Assembly (NCBI GenBank): GCA_965247915.1 | Contig: OZ252048.1 | Location: 3,720,001-3,784,000 of the forward strand | DNA from: JAKZRT01 sp965247915 | GTDB taxonomy: Bacteria; Pseudomonadota; Alphaproteobacteria; Rhodobacterales; Rhodobacteraceae | Length of the DNA: 64,000 bases | Reading direction: 5' to 3' | Shown: positions 1 through 8,623 of the stretch, piece after piece | How the letters are laid out: every line of letters starts with the position of its first letter | How positions within the stretch are numbered: the first letter of the stretch is position 1 | Translations under genes and position numbers: made by a program | The notes under the pieces: model-generated | What the model was told of the DNA's origin: nothing | Databases searched by the model: none | Seen by the model: only the letters and a program-made list of their open reading frames with translations

Positions 1-995
1 ATTACTGGGCGCGACAGCCCGCCGCCCACAAAGACCGAATCTGGTCCGGGCAGGCCGCTCAGCGCTTCGGGTGCACGGCCCTCGACAATTCGCAGACGCG
101 GCGTCCCCAGCCGCGCGGCGTTGGTGGCCAGCATCGCCCGGCGCTCGGCGCGGGGTTCGACCGCGATAGCCTGCGCGTCACGGGCGGCGCGCATCCATTC
201 GATCCCGACCGAGCCAGCGCCGGCGCCCAGATCCCACAGCAGCGCGCCGCGCCGCGGGCCGAGGGCGGACAGCGTGATCGCCCGCATCTCGCGCTTAGTC
301 AGCTGGCCGTCGTGCTCGAAGGCCTCGTCAGGCAGCCCGGTCAGTGGCAAGGGCGGCGGCGCGTCTGCATCCATCGCGCAGTCGATCGCCAGAGTGTGAA
401 AATCAGGGGCCGACCGGTTGCCCCAGTCGGTTGCTGACTCTTCGTCGCGGGTTTCATCGGGCCCGCCAAGCGCCCCCAGAACCGTCAGGCGCGATGGCCC
501 GAACCCACGCTCGGTCAAAAGTTGTGCGACGATCGCGGGTGACCCCCCATTCTGGGTCAACACCAACAGGCGCGCATGGGGGGCAAAGTAAGGCACGATT
601 TGTTCTGCCGGTCGCCCGTGAATGGTCAGCGTTTCAACATCGGCAAGGCTCCACCGCATCCGCGCCGCCGCCCATTGAAAGGCCGAAAGCTGGGGGTGAT
701 ATGTGACTTCATCCGCGCCGAACTTGCGGCCCAGATGCGCACCCGCCGAGAACCAGGTCGGATCGCCGGTGACCAGCACCGCCACATTTTGCCCGCGCAG
801 ATCGGAAATTTCATCCACCATGGCGCGAAACGGGCTGGGCCAGCGGATGCGACGGGCGGCCAGATGCGGGGCCAGCCCGTGGTGACGGTCACCGCCGATG
901 ATGACCTCGGCCGCCTCAAGCCGCGCCCGCGCCACGTCGCCCAGGCCCGCCCAGCCGTCCTCGCCGATGCCGATCACGTCCAGCCAGGCGCTCAT
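1..995 (-). CDS. cobL: Precorrin-6Y C5,15-methyltransferase (decarboxylating), 3'-truncated by window edge
   Basis: Bifunctional cobalamin-pathway enzyme that methylates precorrin-6Y at C5 and C15 and decarboxylates it. The first 331 codons are visible; the C-terminus lies outside the window. The N-terminal half is a CbiE-type tetrapyrrole methylase, with an MSAWLDVIGIGEDG start and a VTGDPTWFSAG loop. It is followed by a CbiT-type domain whose SAM motif LWDLGAGAGSVGIEW is visible. The ATG overlaps the cobH stop by three bases (ATGA), so the two are probably translationally coupled. The fused CbiE-CbiT order is what separates CobL from the split enzymes. Confidence 0.93.
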   Translation of the reverse strand, partial: MSAWLDVIGIGEDGWAGLGDVARARLEAAEVIIGGDRHHGLAPHLAARRIRWPSPFRAMVDEISDLRGQNVAVLVTGDPTWFSAGAHLGRKFGADEVTYHPQLSAFQWAAARMRWSLADVETLTIHGRPAEQIVPYFAPHARLLVLTQNGGSPAIVAQLLTERGFGPSRLTVLGALGGPDETRDEESATDWGNRSAPDFHTLAIDCAMDADAPPPLPLTGLPDEAFEHDGQLTKREMRAITLSALGPRRGALLWDLGAGAGSVGIEWMRAARDAQAIAVEPRAERRAMLATNAARLGTPRLRIVEGRAPEALSGLPGPDSVFVGGGLSRPV

Positions 996-1636
996 GTTCC
1001 GTCGCCCGCGGTTCCCAGGCTCAGCCCGTTGACCGCCGCCGCCGCCAACGCCGAGCCGCCGCGCCGCCCCAGCACGGTGATGCAGGGCACCCCGTGGTTG
1101 CCCCCGTGCAACGCCGCTTTGGCATCGGCGGCACCGACAAACCCGACCGGGCAGCCGATAATCAGCGCTGGTCGGGGCCAGCCATTGGCCAGACCCTCGA
1201 GAAGATGGAAGAGCGCCGTCGGGGCATTGCCGATGGCGACAATCGCGCCCTCAAGCTCGTCGCGCCACAGCTCGACCGCCGCCGCCGACCGGGTGGTGCC
1301 CAGCTTTTCGGCCAGATCCGGAGCCTGCGGGTGGTGCAGCGTCACGCGGGTCTCGACGCCGGGCGGAAGCGCCCGTCCAATAATCCCCCGCGCCACCATT
1401 TCCGCGTCGCAATAGATCGGCGCACCGGCGGCCAGAGCCGACCGCCCCGCCGCCTCGGCACCCTCCGCGATGCGCAGGTCGTCGATCAGATCGACCATCC
1501 CGCAGGCGTGGATCATCCGCACGGCCACCGCAGAAGGTGCAGGCCCGCCGCGCCCGGCCAGCTCGTCGCGGATGATCGCGAAGCTTCGGGCATAGATCGC
1601 AGCCGGATCGCGGATATAGGCGAGCGCGCTTGTCAT
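992..1636 (-). CDS. cobH: Precorrin-8X methylmutase
   Basis: Predicted 214-residue cytoplasmic enzyme that moves the C11 methyl group to C12 of precorrin-8X, giving hydrogenobyrinate. The catalytic histidine is expected in the segment RMIHACGMVD, where it falls at residue 43, the same position as in the characterised CobH. GIIGRALPPG and IGCPVGFVG are further family blocks. A longer upstream extension is open but has no family match. The chosen ATG overlaps the 3' end of the upstream CbiX gene by 4 bp. It belongs to a cbiX-cobH-cobL operon read on the minus strand. Confidence 0.94.
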   Translation of the reverse strand: MTSALAYIRDPAAIYARSFAIIRDELAGRGGPAPSAVAVRMIHACGMVDLIDDLRIAEGAEAAGRSALAAGAPIYCDAEMVARGIIGRALPPGVETRVTLHHPQAPDLAEKLGTTRSAAAVELWRDELEGAIVAIGNAPTALFHLLEGLANGWPRPALIIGCPVGFVGAADAKAALHGGNHGVPCITVLGRRGGSALAAAAVNGLSLGTAGDGT

Positions 1637-2715
1637 GCGTCTTTGAGATGCCTGCGCGTGCTTTCGGGCCCCATGGGGTGATCTGCGTGGGGGTATTCGG
1701 GGTGATGGTGGTGGTGATGATGATGGTCCGCGGCGTCGTGATGATGACCCGCCGCAATCCCGTCCAACCGGCACACGCCGGTACAGAAATCTTCGCAAAG
1801 ACGACAATCCTCGACATTCGACCCTGGTGCAGTCGCACCCTGGCCTTCGACATGGTGGTGGTGGCTTTCCTGGGGCAGCCCGACCTCGGCCTCGAAGCCC
1901 AGAACCTGGGTCCGGTACTTGCACAGCGAACAATTCATCTCGGGCGGGCCGTCCAGAATTTCGCGCACCCGCCCGGCGAATGTCTCAAGAACTCCCGCGT
2001 GGTCGTTCAGATAGCCTGCTTTGACCCATTGGATGTCCGGATGCGCCGCCGCCACCAGATCCGCAAAGCCATAGATGCGGTCGATCAGGATGCCAGTGAA
2101 CAGGAAATACGGGAACACGATAACCCGTTTGAACCCCAGTTTCGCGACCTGCTCCAGGCAGGGCTCGACAAGCGGAAATGTCACCCCGGAATAGCCCACC
2201 TCGCACCAGCCAAAGCCCATGCCTTCCCACAGCATCCGGGCAATCTTTGAGACGTTCGAATTGGCGTCCGGATCGCTGGCGCCGCGCCCGATCACCACCA
2301 GAGCAGTGTCGTGCCGCGACACCTCGCCACCCGATGCATTGGCCGCCGCTTCGGCTTGCGCGATCCGGTCCGATGCGGCGCGGATCATCCGCGGATCAAG
2401 CCCCAACTCGCGACCATAGCTGACATCGAGCCCATGCCTGCGTGCGTATTCGTTCAGCACCGACGGGATGTCGTTCTTGGCGTGCATGGCGGCAAAAAGC
2501 ATCCCCGGCACCGCCAGTATCCGGTCGCAGCCTTGAGCGCGCAATGCGTCCAGCCCGGCCCGGATCACCGGGTTTGCAAACTCCAGATACCCGTATTCAA
2601 CCGGCCATTCGGGCGGCAAGTGGGCCGGCAGCCGCTCGGCCAGCTGCGCGAATTCCCGCACTGCCGCAGCGCTGCGCGACCCGTGTCCGCAGAGCATCAC
2701 CCCAATTTTCGACAT
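1633..2715 (-). CDS. cbiX: Sirohydrochlorin cobaltochelatase, CbiX type with Fe-S and His-rich tail
   Basis: Predicted 360-residue chelatase that inserts cobalt into sirohydrochlorin at the start of the cobalamin branch. Two chelatase repeats are visible, with CGHGSR (H11) and AAMHAKNDIP (H78) as likely metal-binding histidines. The C-terminus has an MNCSLC motif (residues 260-265), matching the MxCxxC Fe-S signature reported for Bacillus CbiX. Four more cysteines follow at 304-315, and there are three histidine runs, the longest with eight His at 331-338. The start was chosen at the ATG preceded by AGGAG; 36 upstream codons are open but lack family character. First gene of the visible cob operon. 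Confidence 0.9.
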   Translation of the reverse strand: MSKIGVMLCGHGSRSAAAVREFAQLAERLPAHLPPEWPVEYGYLEFANPVIRAGLDALRAQGCDRILAVPGMLFAAMHAKNDIPSVLNEYARRHGLDVSYGRELGLDPRMIRAASDRIAQAEAAANASGGEVSRHDTALVVIGRGASDPDANSNVSKIARMLWEGMGFGWCEVGYSGVTFPLVEPCLEQVAKLGFKRVIVFPYFLFTGILIDRIYGFADLVAAAHPDIQWVKAGYLNDHAGVLETFAGRVREILDGPPEMNCSLCKYRTQVLGFEAEVGLPQESHHHHVEGQGATAPGSNVEDCRLCEDFCTGVCRLDGIAAGHHHDAADHHHHHHHHPEYPHADHPMGPESTRRHLKDA

Positions 2716-2970
2716 TGCCCTCTCCTCTGTCGGCCGTCGCCCGTCACGCGTCGACAACCGGCAGAGCGAACCCCGCGCCCGGCACGCGGTCCATTCGACG
2801 ATGAGATAAAAGCCCCCCGGCATGGGTCAGGCCGCACCTCTTCCGCTCAGCCAATTGGCATCGACACTTATCGCCATAGCAGCGCCAACCCGACCCCGCA
2901 ATCAAAAGCTTCGCCTCCGCGCGCCTGTCGCATTATGCGGCTCCTTTCGGCGCGGCTGAGCCTTCAACTT

Positions 2971-3030
2971 CCTTCTTCGTGGCGAAAATATCTTGGGGGG
3001 TCCGGGGGACACCCCCCCCCGGCGCGGCGC
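2971..3030 (+). repeat. Dispersed palindromic repeat, family 2 (copy 1)
   Basis: An AAAATATC block is followed by a G-rich and C-rich hairpin (GTCCGGGGGACACCCCC). The same pattern, including a CTTCT-type lead-in, recurs at about 25,234-25,290 and, inverted, at 25,065-25,115. Related sequence flanks both IS110 copies. It lies between the divergent cbiX and deacetylase genes, in a 438-bp spacer that otherwise shows no gene. No canonical cobalamin riboswitch box was found upstream of cbiX. Confidence 0.65.
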
Positions 3031-3153
3031 TATGCCTTGATCGATGCGAAAAACCTTAACACGCGCCAGAATGCCCTTCTCCATCGCTTGGCCCCTCATC
3101 CGATCCCGCATAAGCTCGCACCGATCAGATCGTCAGAAGGGGCGCGGCGCGGT

Positions 3154-4263
3154 ATGAAAACTGGGTTTTTCTGGGACGAACGGTGTTTTTGGCACGCTGG
3201 TGGCGACTATGCTTTCACGCTGCCGCTTGGCGGGCTGGTGCAACCCAGTATCGGTGGTCTGCCCGAAAATCCCGAAACCAAACGCCGCCTGCGCAATCTG
3301 ATCGAGGTCACCGGCCTGGCCCGAGACCTGGATATGACCGGCGCGGAGCCTGCGACGTGGGAAGACCTGTCGCGCGTACACACCGAGCATTATTTACGCG
3401 AGTTTCGCGATCTCTCGGCCCAGGGCGGGGGCGAACTGGGCCTGCGCGCGCCGTTTGCGAAAGGCGGTTTCGAGATTGCAGCGCTTTCGGCCGGTCTGGC
3501 CAAAGCCGCGCTTTTTTCGGTTCTGGACGGCCATCACGCCAGTGCCTATGCCCTGTCGCGCCCGCCCGGGCACCATTGCCTGCCCGGTTTCCCCAGCGGC
3601 TTCTGCCTGCTTGCCAATATCGTCATCGCTGCCGAAGCGGCGCTGGACGCGGGCATGGCAGGGCGCATCGCCGTGGTTGACTGGGACGTGCATCACGGCA
3701 ACGGGACCGAGGCGATTTATTATGACCGCGCCGATGTTCTGACCATCTCGCTGCATCAGGACCGCAACTATCCGACCGACACCGGTGCCGCCGCTGACCG
3801 GGGCAGCGGCGCGGGTGCCGGGTTCAACATGAACATCCCGCTGGCGCCCGGCACCGGGCACAGGGGCTATCTTGCCGCGATGGATCGCTTGGTGTTGCCC
3901 GCCGTCGAGGCTTTCGCGCCCGACGCGATCATCGTTGCCTGCGGCTTTGACGCGGCTGCCATCGACCCGCTCGGCCGCATGCTGGCCACCGCCGAGACAT
4001 TCCGCGCCATGACCCGCCGGTTGATGGAGCTCGCGGACAGGGTGTGCGCCGGTCGATTGGTTCTAGTTCATGAGGGTGGCTATTCCGAGGTCTATGTACC
4101 GTTCGCGGGCCACGCGGTGCTTGAAGTGCTTTCGGGCAGCACCATCACGGCGCCCGATCCGCTTAGCGACACTTTCGCTGCCCGTCAGCCAGGACCTGAG
4201 TTTCAGGCCTTTATCGAGACGCAGATCGACGCACTGGCGGTCCATTTCGCGGGGGCCGCTTGA
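3154..4263 (+). CDS. Histone deacetylase-family (class II-like) zinc deacetylase
   Basis: Predicted 369-residue metal-dependent deacetylase of the arginase/deacetylase fold. In bacteria such proteins act on acetylpolyamines or other acetyl-amides. Family motifs are intact: RPPGHH with the His dyad at 140-141, DWDVHHGNGT with zinc ligands D178 and H180, CGFDAAAIDP with D266, and the catalytic-type tyrosine in HEGGYSE at 310. The start is the ATG giving MKTGFFWDERC, the usual family N-terminus; the frame stays open far upstream but without homology. The actual substrate cannot be told from sequence. The nitroreductase gene follows after 47 bp. Confidence 0.9.
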   Translation: MKTGFFWDERCFWHAGGDYAFTLPLGGLVQPSIGGLPENPETKRRLRNLIEVTGLARDLDMTGAEPATWEDLSRVHTEHYLREFRDLSAQGGGELGLRAPFAKGGFEIAALSAGLAKAALFSVLDGHHASAYALSRPPGHHCLPGFPSGFCLLANIVIAAEAALDAGMAGRIAVVDWDVHHGNGTEAIYYDRADVLTISLHQDRNYPTDTGAAADRGSGAGAGFNMNIPLAPGTGHRGYLAAMDRLVLPAVEAFAPDAIIVACGFDAAAIDPLGRMLATAETFRAMTRRLMELADRVCAGRLVLVHEGGYSEVYVPFAGHAVLEVLSGSTITAPDPLSDTFAARQPGPEFQAFIETQIDALAVHFAGAA

Positions 4264-4310
4264 CAGCCGGGCCGGACGACCCGACATGGGCGGCAGAGAC
4301 AAGGAATATC

Positions 4311-4898
4311 ATGTCGGCCACGACGCCCCAAAACCCGGCGGCGCTTGACTTTCTGCTGACGCGGCGGTCGCGCCCCTTCAAGACGTTGCAGCCGCCTGTG
4401 CCGTACCGCGATGCCTTGCGCCCGATCCTCACTGCCGCTGTACGCACCCCCGATCATGGCAAGCTCGAGCCCTGGCGGTTCATCGTACTGGGTGCCGCCG
4501 CAATGATGCGGCTTTCAGATCGGGTGGCCGGGCGCGGCGAAGAGCTTGGCAAGCCCACCAAAGACATCGAAAAAATGCGCTTTCAACTGGCCGCGGCCCC
4601 TTTGGCGGTGGCGGTGATCTCGTCGCCCAAAGCCTCGGAAAAAATCCCTCGCTCCGAACAGCGGAACTCGGCCGCCGCGGTCTGCCTCGGGCTTTTGAAC
4701 GCCGCTCTCGCGGCGGGATGGGGGGCCAATTGGCTGACCGGATGGGCGGCCCATGACGCCCGGTTCTGTGCCGACGGTCTGGGGCTGACCGGGGACGAGA
4801 CGCTGGTCGGATTTGTCCACATCGGCACCGCCCGTGCCACGCCGCCCGACCGGCCACGACCAGACATCGACGCCCTGACAACCTGGATCGACGCATGA
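4311..4898 (+). CDS. YdjA-type nitroreductase family flavoprotein
   Basis: Predicted 195-residue FMN-dependent oxidoreductase of the minimal nitroreductase subgroup. The N-terminal RRSRPF (residues 18-23) and the PDHGKLEPWRF segment (47-57) are the flavin-contact signatures of YdjA-like proteins, and NSAAAVCLGLLNAALAAGWG is the conserved helical core. The ATG is preceded by AAGGA at suitable spacing. Its stop overlaps the next gene start (ATGA), suggesting co-expression with the membrane protein downstream. The physiological substrate is unknown for this family. Confidence 0.85.
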   Translation: MSATTPQNPAALDFLLTRRSRPFKTLQPPVPYRDALRPILTAAVRTPDHGKLEPWRFIVLGAAAMMRLSDRVAGRGEELGKPTKDIEKMRFQLAAAPLAVAVISSPKASEKIPRSEQRNSAAAVCLGLLNAALAAGWGANWLTGWAAHDARFCADGLGLTGDETLVGFVHIGTARATPPDRPRPDIDALTTWIDA

Positions 4899-5611
4899 TT
4901 ATCAGTGATTTTCTCAAAGCCGTCGATCAACTTGGCGACCCGCGTTTCCGGCGGGTTTTGTTGATCGGCATCGGTTTGACCCTGCTGTTGCTGGCCGCGA
5001 TCTATGCGGTTTTCATGACGTCGCTTTCGTTTCTCTTCCCCGAAAGTTTCACCATTCCCTGGATCGGCACCATCAACTGGGTGGACGAGCTGGTGTCCTG
5101 GGCCTCGATCCCGCTGATGCTGCTGCTGTCGGCCTTTTTGATGGTGCCCGTTGCCTCGGCCTTTACCGCGTTCTTTCTCGATGATGTGGCCGACGCGGTC
5201 GAGGACAAGCATTTTCCGGAGCTTGCAAAAGCCCCGCGCGCCAGTTTTATGACCGGGCTCAAGGACAGCGTGAAATTTCTGGGCGTAATCGTGCTGGCCA
5301 ATATCGCGGCCTTGCTGCTCTATGTCTTTTTCATCCCGTTTGCACCGTTCATCTTTTGAGCTCTGAACGGTTTTTTGCTGGGACGGGAGTATTTTCAGCT
5401 TGTAGCATTGCGCCGGCTTTCACCCGCCGAGGCCAGGGCCATGCGCCGCAGATACAGCGTGGCGATCTGGATCGCAGGCGGGCTGATGGCGGTGCCGCTG
5501 AGCTTTCCGATCATCAACCTTCTGGTTCCGGTCCTGGGCGCGGCCACGTTCACCCATCTTTTCCACCGGCTGAAGGATGACCCGCCGCGCGATGGAATGG
5601 ACACTCGGTAG
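4895..5611 (+). pseudogene. EI24/CysZ-like membrane protein interrupted by an in-frame TGA
   Basis: One frame reads 154 codons (several hydrophobic segments, ending PFAPFIF), then TGA at 5357-5359. The same frame then continues ALNGFLLGREYFQLVALRRL to a normal stop at 5611. The combined 238-codon product has the length and shape of EI24/CysZ-type four-helix membrane proteins. The downstream part carries the typical FLLGREYF block, and the family usually has Trp at the stop position, so a single TGG-to-TGA change explains it. Alternatives are a sequencing error or readthrough. Without readthrough the product loses the last third of the protein. Confidence 0.75.
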
Positions 5612-5627
5612 GAGGCCTTGAACCGAT

Positions 5628-5915
5628 CTAACCCTGGTCCGGTGCCGAACCGCTCAGGCGATTGAAAAACTCGATCTCGCTCAGGTCGATCACCCCCGAG
5701 ATGATCACCGCCGCAATGACGCCCCAGACCAGCGCCGCAACCAGCGTGGTAATCGCCAGCTTGCGTTTCAGGTTCACCCCGTGCGGCGCGCCGGGGGGGG
5801 TGCCGGGCACCACTTCGCCCCGGTCGCCCTGGGTGGTCAGCCGCAGCGGCAGGACCACGAACAGCACCATGAACCAGACCACTGCGAACAGGACAATGCC
5901 CGAGGCGATGTCCAT
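5628..5915 (-). CDS. DUF1467 family small membrane protein
   Basis: Predicted 95-residue inner-membrane protein with two hydrophobic segments, about residues 5-25 and 55-78, separated by a polar loop containing RLTTQGDRGEVVPGTPPGAP. That loop is characteristic of DUF1467. Function is not known. Its ATG overlaps the stop of the epimerase gene by one base (TGATG), the neighbour relation commonly seen in Rhodobacterales, so it is probably co-translated with mce. Confidence 0.82.
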   Translation of the reverse strand: MDIASGIVLFAVVWFMVLFVVLPLRLTTQGDRGEVVPGTPPGAPHGVNLKRKLAITTLVAALVWGVIAAVIISGVIDLSEIEFFNRLSGSAPDQG

Positions 5916-6319
5916 CAGACCTGCTCCAGCTCGATCAGGCAGCCGTTGAAGTCTTTGGGGTGCAAAAACAGCACCGGCTTGCCGTGCGCCCCGATCTTCG
6001 GCTCGCCCGCCCCCAGCACCCGCGCGCCTTTGTCCAAAAGCCGGTCGCGGGCGGCCAGAATATCGGCGACCTCGTAGCACAAATGGTGGATGCCGCCGGC
6101 GGGGTTCTTTTCGAGAAATCCGGCAATAGGCGACGCCTCACCCAAGGGGTAAAGCAGTTCGATCTTGGTGTTGGGCAGATCGATGAACACCACCGTCACA
6201 CCGTGGTCGGGTTCGTCCTGGGGCGCGCCAACGCGGGCACCGAGCGTGTCGCGGTACTGGGCCACCGCTGCGGCCAGATCCGGCACAGCGATGGCAACGT
6301 GATTTAGGCGTCCGATCAT
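5915..6319 (-). CDS. mce: Methylmalonyl-CoA epimerase
   Basis: Predicted 134-residue VOC-fold enzyme that interconverts (S)- and (R)-methylmalonyl-CoA in propionate catabolism; the mutase step that follows uses cobalamin. Two beta-alpha-beta modules are visible, starting GRLNHVAIAVPDL and GIHHLCYEVADI. Metal ligands are the His in LNHVAIAV, the His in GIHHLCYEV and the terminal Glu in CLIELEQV. Length matches the family. A GGAG-like site precedes the ATG. It is the first gene of a two-gene unit with DUF1467. Confidence 0.9.
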   Translation of the reverse strand: MIGRLNHVAIAVPDLAAAVAQYRDTLGARVGAPQDEPDHGVTVVFIDLPNTKIELLYPLGEASPIAGFLEKNPAGGIHHLCYEVADILAARDRLLDKGARVLGAGEPKIGAHGKPVLFLHPKDFNGCLIELEQV

Positions 6320-6478
6320 AAAGCGAGCTCCGTAAGTCGCCGTCTTATCCCGCGTCGGCTAGGCCGGGGCAATGGCGCCGGGCGTCGCAGGCAAACCGGG
6401 GAAATCGCTGCCATCGGTTTACCAAAGATTAGCCTTGATGGCGCTCTAATGAGAATCGAACGTACGCGAGGGCCGGGT

Positions 6479-7195
6479 ATGGACGATCTTGAAGACTTTG
6501 TTATGCGCCACCTGCCGACCGCCAACCGGCCGCTTTTAGGGCTGACGGTTCTGGTCGTCGAAGACAGCCGATACGCCTGCGAGGCGATCCGCCTGATGTG
6601 CCTGCGCTCGGGCGCGCGTATTCGCCGCGCCGATTGCCTGCGCTCGGCGGCGCGGCACCTGCGGGTCTATCGCCCCTCGGTGGTGATCGTCGACATCGGG
6701 CTGCCCGACGGGTCGGGGCTGGACCTGATCGCCGACCTGGCGCAGGGCCATCCGCGGGTCAATGTTCTGCTGGGAATGAGCGGCGATCCGGACGGTCGGA
6801 CCCAGGCGATGGATGCAGGCGCAGACGGATATCTGGGCAAACCGGTCGCCTCGGTCGCGGCGTTTCAGGAAGCGGTGCTGGCGCATCTGCCGCGCGAGGT
6901 GCAACCGCGCGGGCCACGGGCGGTCAGTGACGAACTGTTGTCGCCGGACCGGCTGGCGCTGAAAGACGATCTGGCGCATGTTGCCGACCTTTTGGACGGC
7001 TCGGCAGACGATGAGACGCTGGAATATGTGGCCCAGTTTCTGAACGGCGTGGCGATCAGCGCCGAGGATGCCCCGCTCCAGGCCGCGGCGCGGGCGCTTG
7101 GGGCGGCCCAGCACGGGCGCGGCGCCACCGGGGCGGCGGTTTCGCAGCTAAGCTCGATCCTGCAACACCGCCTGGCCCGGATTTCGGTGGTTTGA
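6479..7195 (+). CDS. Response regulator with N-terminal receiver domain
   Basis: Predicted 238-residue signalling protein. The receiver domain spans about residues 20-128: acidic pocket E28-D29 in VVEDS, phospho-acceptor D72 in VIVDIGLPDGSGLD, S101 and K121 in YLGKPV. The C-terminal 110 residues are mostly helical by appearance and contain no DNA-binding motif I recognise, so this may be a phosphorelay or protein-interaction output. The ATG at 6479 has GAGGG upstream; an earlier in-frame ATG at 6449 is possible. No sensor kinase is adjacent, so the gene is an orphan in this window. Confidence 0.82.
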   Translation: MDDLEDFVMRHLPTANRPLLGLTVLVVEDSRYACEAIRLMCLRSGARIRRADCLRSAARHLRVYRPSVVIVDIGLPDGSGLDLIADLAQGHPRVNVLLGMSGDPDGRTQAMDAGADGYLGKPVASVAAFQEAVLAHLPREVQPRGPRAVSDELLSPDRLALKDDLAHVADLLDGSADDETLEYVAQFLNGVAISAEDAPLQAAARALGAAQHGRGATGAAVSQLSSILQHRLARISVV

Positions 7196-7531
7196 CGGCC
7201 AGAGCCCAGCGAATGCGCCGACCGTATTCTCGGGCTTTTCGAGGCGGGTGCGCGCGGGCTCTCACAGTGAGAGGATAGGTTAAGATATTGTTCCTACACG
7301 GTTTACCTCGTGAAATGCAATCATCAAGCGCTGGCGTTGGTAGGCAGGATCGCCTACTCGCTTGCTTCTTTGGGCGGATCGTTTCTTAGGACTGGAACGT
7401 GAACGCAGGTGGCCACCGCCCACGTCGGTCAAGACGCAAATGACGAGGCGGGGCGCTGAAGCGCACCTTACGGCTTGCTGGAGTGGGAGAGCGCAGTATG
7501 ATAGCGCCGCTTTTGTTAATGGATAATTCTC
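7196..7531. other. 336-bp non-coding spacer
   Basis: No gene with coding character was seen on either strand. A short inverted repeat (TAGGC-aggatc-GCCTA) lies near 7340. Base composition falls toward the right end, marking the edge of the AT-richer accessory segment that begins with the nuclease gene. Confidence 0.5.
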
Positions 7532-8623
7532 ATGAATTTTGAAGGAAGAACGGTCTGGCAGCAAAGCGCCGGCGACAAAGATCGGAACTACGTAAATGTT
7601 TGCCTGGACCTTGGGATCATCCTTCTCGGACCAGGCGACAACGGTCACTTTATTGACTGTAAGCAAAAATATGAGGACGAGGTAGGTCTGACGGGAGTCT
7701 TCGGCGCAAATTTTCCGCGAAAATCGATGACGAGGAAGGGGAATTCGATTTTGCAACGTTTCGCAGAAAAAATGAAAGACTGCGACATCATTGTTCTCAA
7801 GCTCGGCACAAATGAAATCTACGGCGTTGGGGAGATTGTGGGCGATTACATATGGTCTGAGGCATTTTCAGATGTCGATGGCTGGAACCTTGAACATGTT
7901 CGGCGGGTCAGATGGCTTTGGAAGTCGCTTGAACCTGATGTTTTGCCCACGCAAAGCCTAAAATGGGGTGATACAACCCAACTTCTGAACAAGAAAGCCG
8001 GACTGGACTGGCTAAAAAGCAAAAAAATCCAAACAGAAAAAACTGTGGATCTGCCCGATCTTCCGTCAGCGTCAAACTCGCAATTGTCGATTGACGAAGT
8101 AGGACAAAGCCTGTTCGACCGGGGAGTTGGCGGCGACAACGTTTCTGCCCTGATTGGCGGACTGGATGACATGGTGCGCTTGGCAAAATGGTATGCAAAG
8201 ACCGATGAGAAACCCTCGGAGCACGAAACCGTCGCGCAGTTGGTCGTCCCGTTTTTAAGAACGCTGGGCTGGACACCGCAAAAGATGGCGCTGGAGTGGA
8301 ATCGAATCGATATCGATATCGATATTGCGCTGTTCAAAAGTCTGCCAAGAAGAAAATACAATCTTTCATTCGTCATAGAAGCGAAAAAGCTGAACAGCTC
8401 TTGTTTGCGACCCCAAGTGCAAGCAGAAGGATACGCGAAAACAAATAATTGTCGAAGAATAATTACCACCGACGGAATACGGTATGCAGTTTTCGAGAAG
8501 AAGTGGAATTATAAGTTGTCGGCCTATCTCAATTTGTTTTCGCTGATGGGTCAGAACCCGGCATTACAATGTGACGGCGCGGTTGAAGCGATTTGGCTAA
8601 TGTCACCAGAAAACCAATCCTAG
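7532..8623 (+). CDS. Putative restriction-type nuclease: EVE-like reader domain plus PD-(D/E)XK domain
   Basis: A 363-residue protein with lower GC than its neighbours. Residues about 15-125 contain DCDIIVLKLGTNEIYGVGEI, reminiscent of EVE-like modified-base or RNA-reader domains seen in defence proteins. Residues about 215-345 resemble the N-terminal nuclease module of type I restriction R subunits. A candidate catalytic set is D in IDIDIDIALF, the pair in FVIEAKK, and Q in QVQAEGYAKT, followed by RRIITTDGIRYAVF. This suggests a type IV-like restriction enzyme acting on modified DNA. No partner gene is adjacent. The fold assignment is by eye and uncertain; the gene itself is clear. Confidence 0.65.
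   Translation: MNFEGRTVWQQSAGDKDRNYVNVCLDLGIILLGPGDNGHFIDCKQKYEDEVGLTGVFGANFPRKSMTRKGNSILQRFAEKMKDCDIIVLKLGTNEIYGVGEIVGDYIWSEAFSDVDGWNLEHVRRVRWLWKSLEPDVLPTQSLKWGDTTQLLNKKAGLDWLKSKKIQTEKTVDLPDLPSASNSQLSIDEVGQSLFDRGVGGDNVSALIGGLDDMVRLAKWYAKTDEKPSEHETVAQLVVPFLRTLGWTPQKMALEWNRIDIDIDIALFKSLPRRKYNLSFVIEAKKLNSSCLRPQVQAEGYAKTNNCRRIITTDGIRYAVFEKKWNYKLSAYLNLFSLMGQNPALQCDGAVEAIWLMSPENQS

Noticed and set aside
2716..3153. Possible cobalamin riboswitch upstream of cbiX
   Set aside because: The conserved B12-box pattern was not found on the minus strand of this spacer; only the family-2 repeat is evident.
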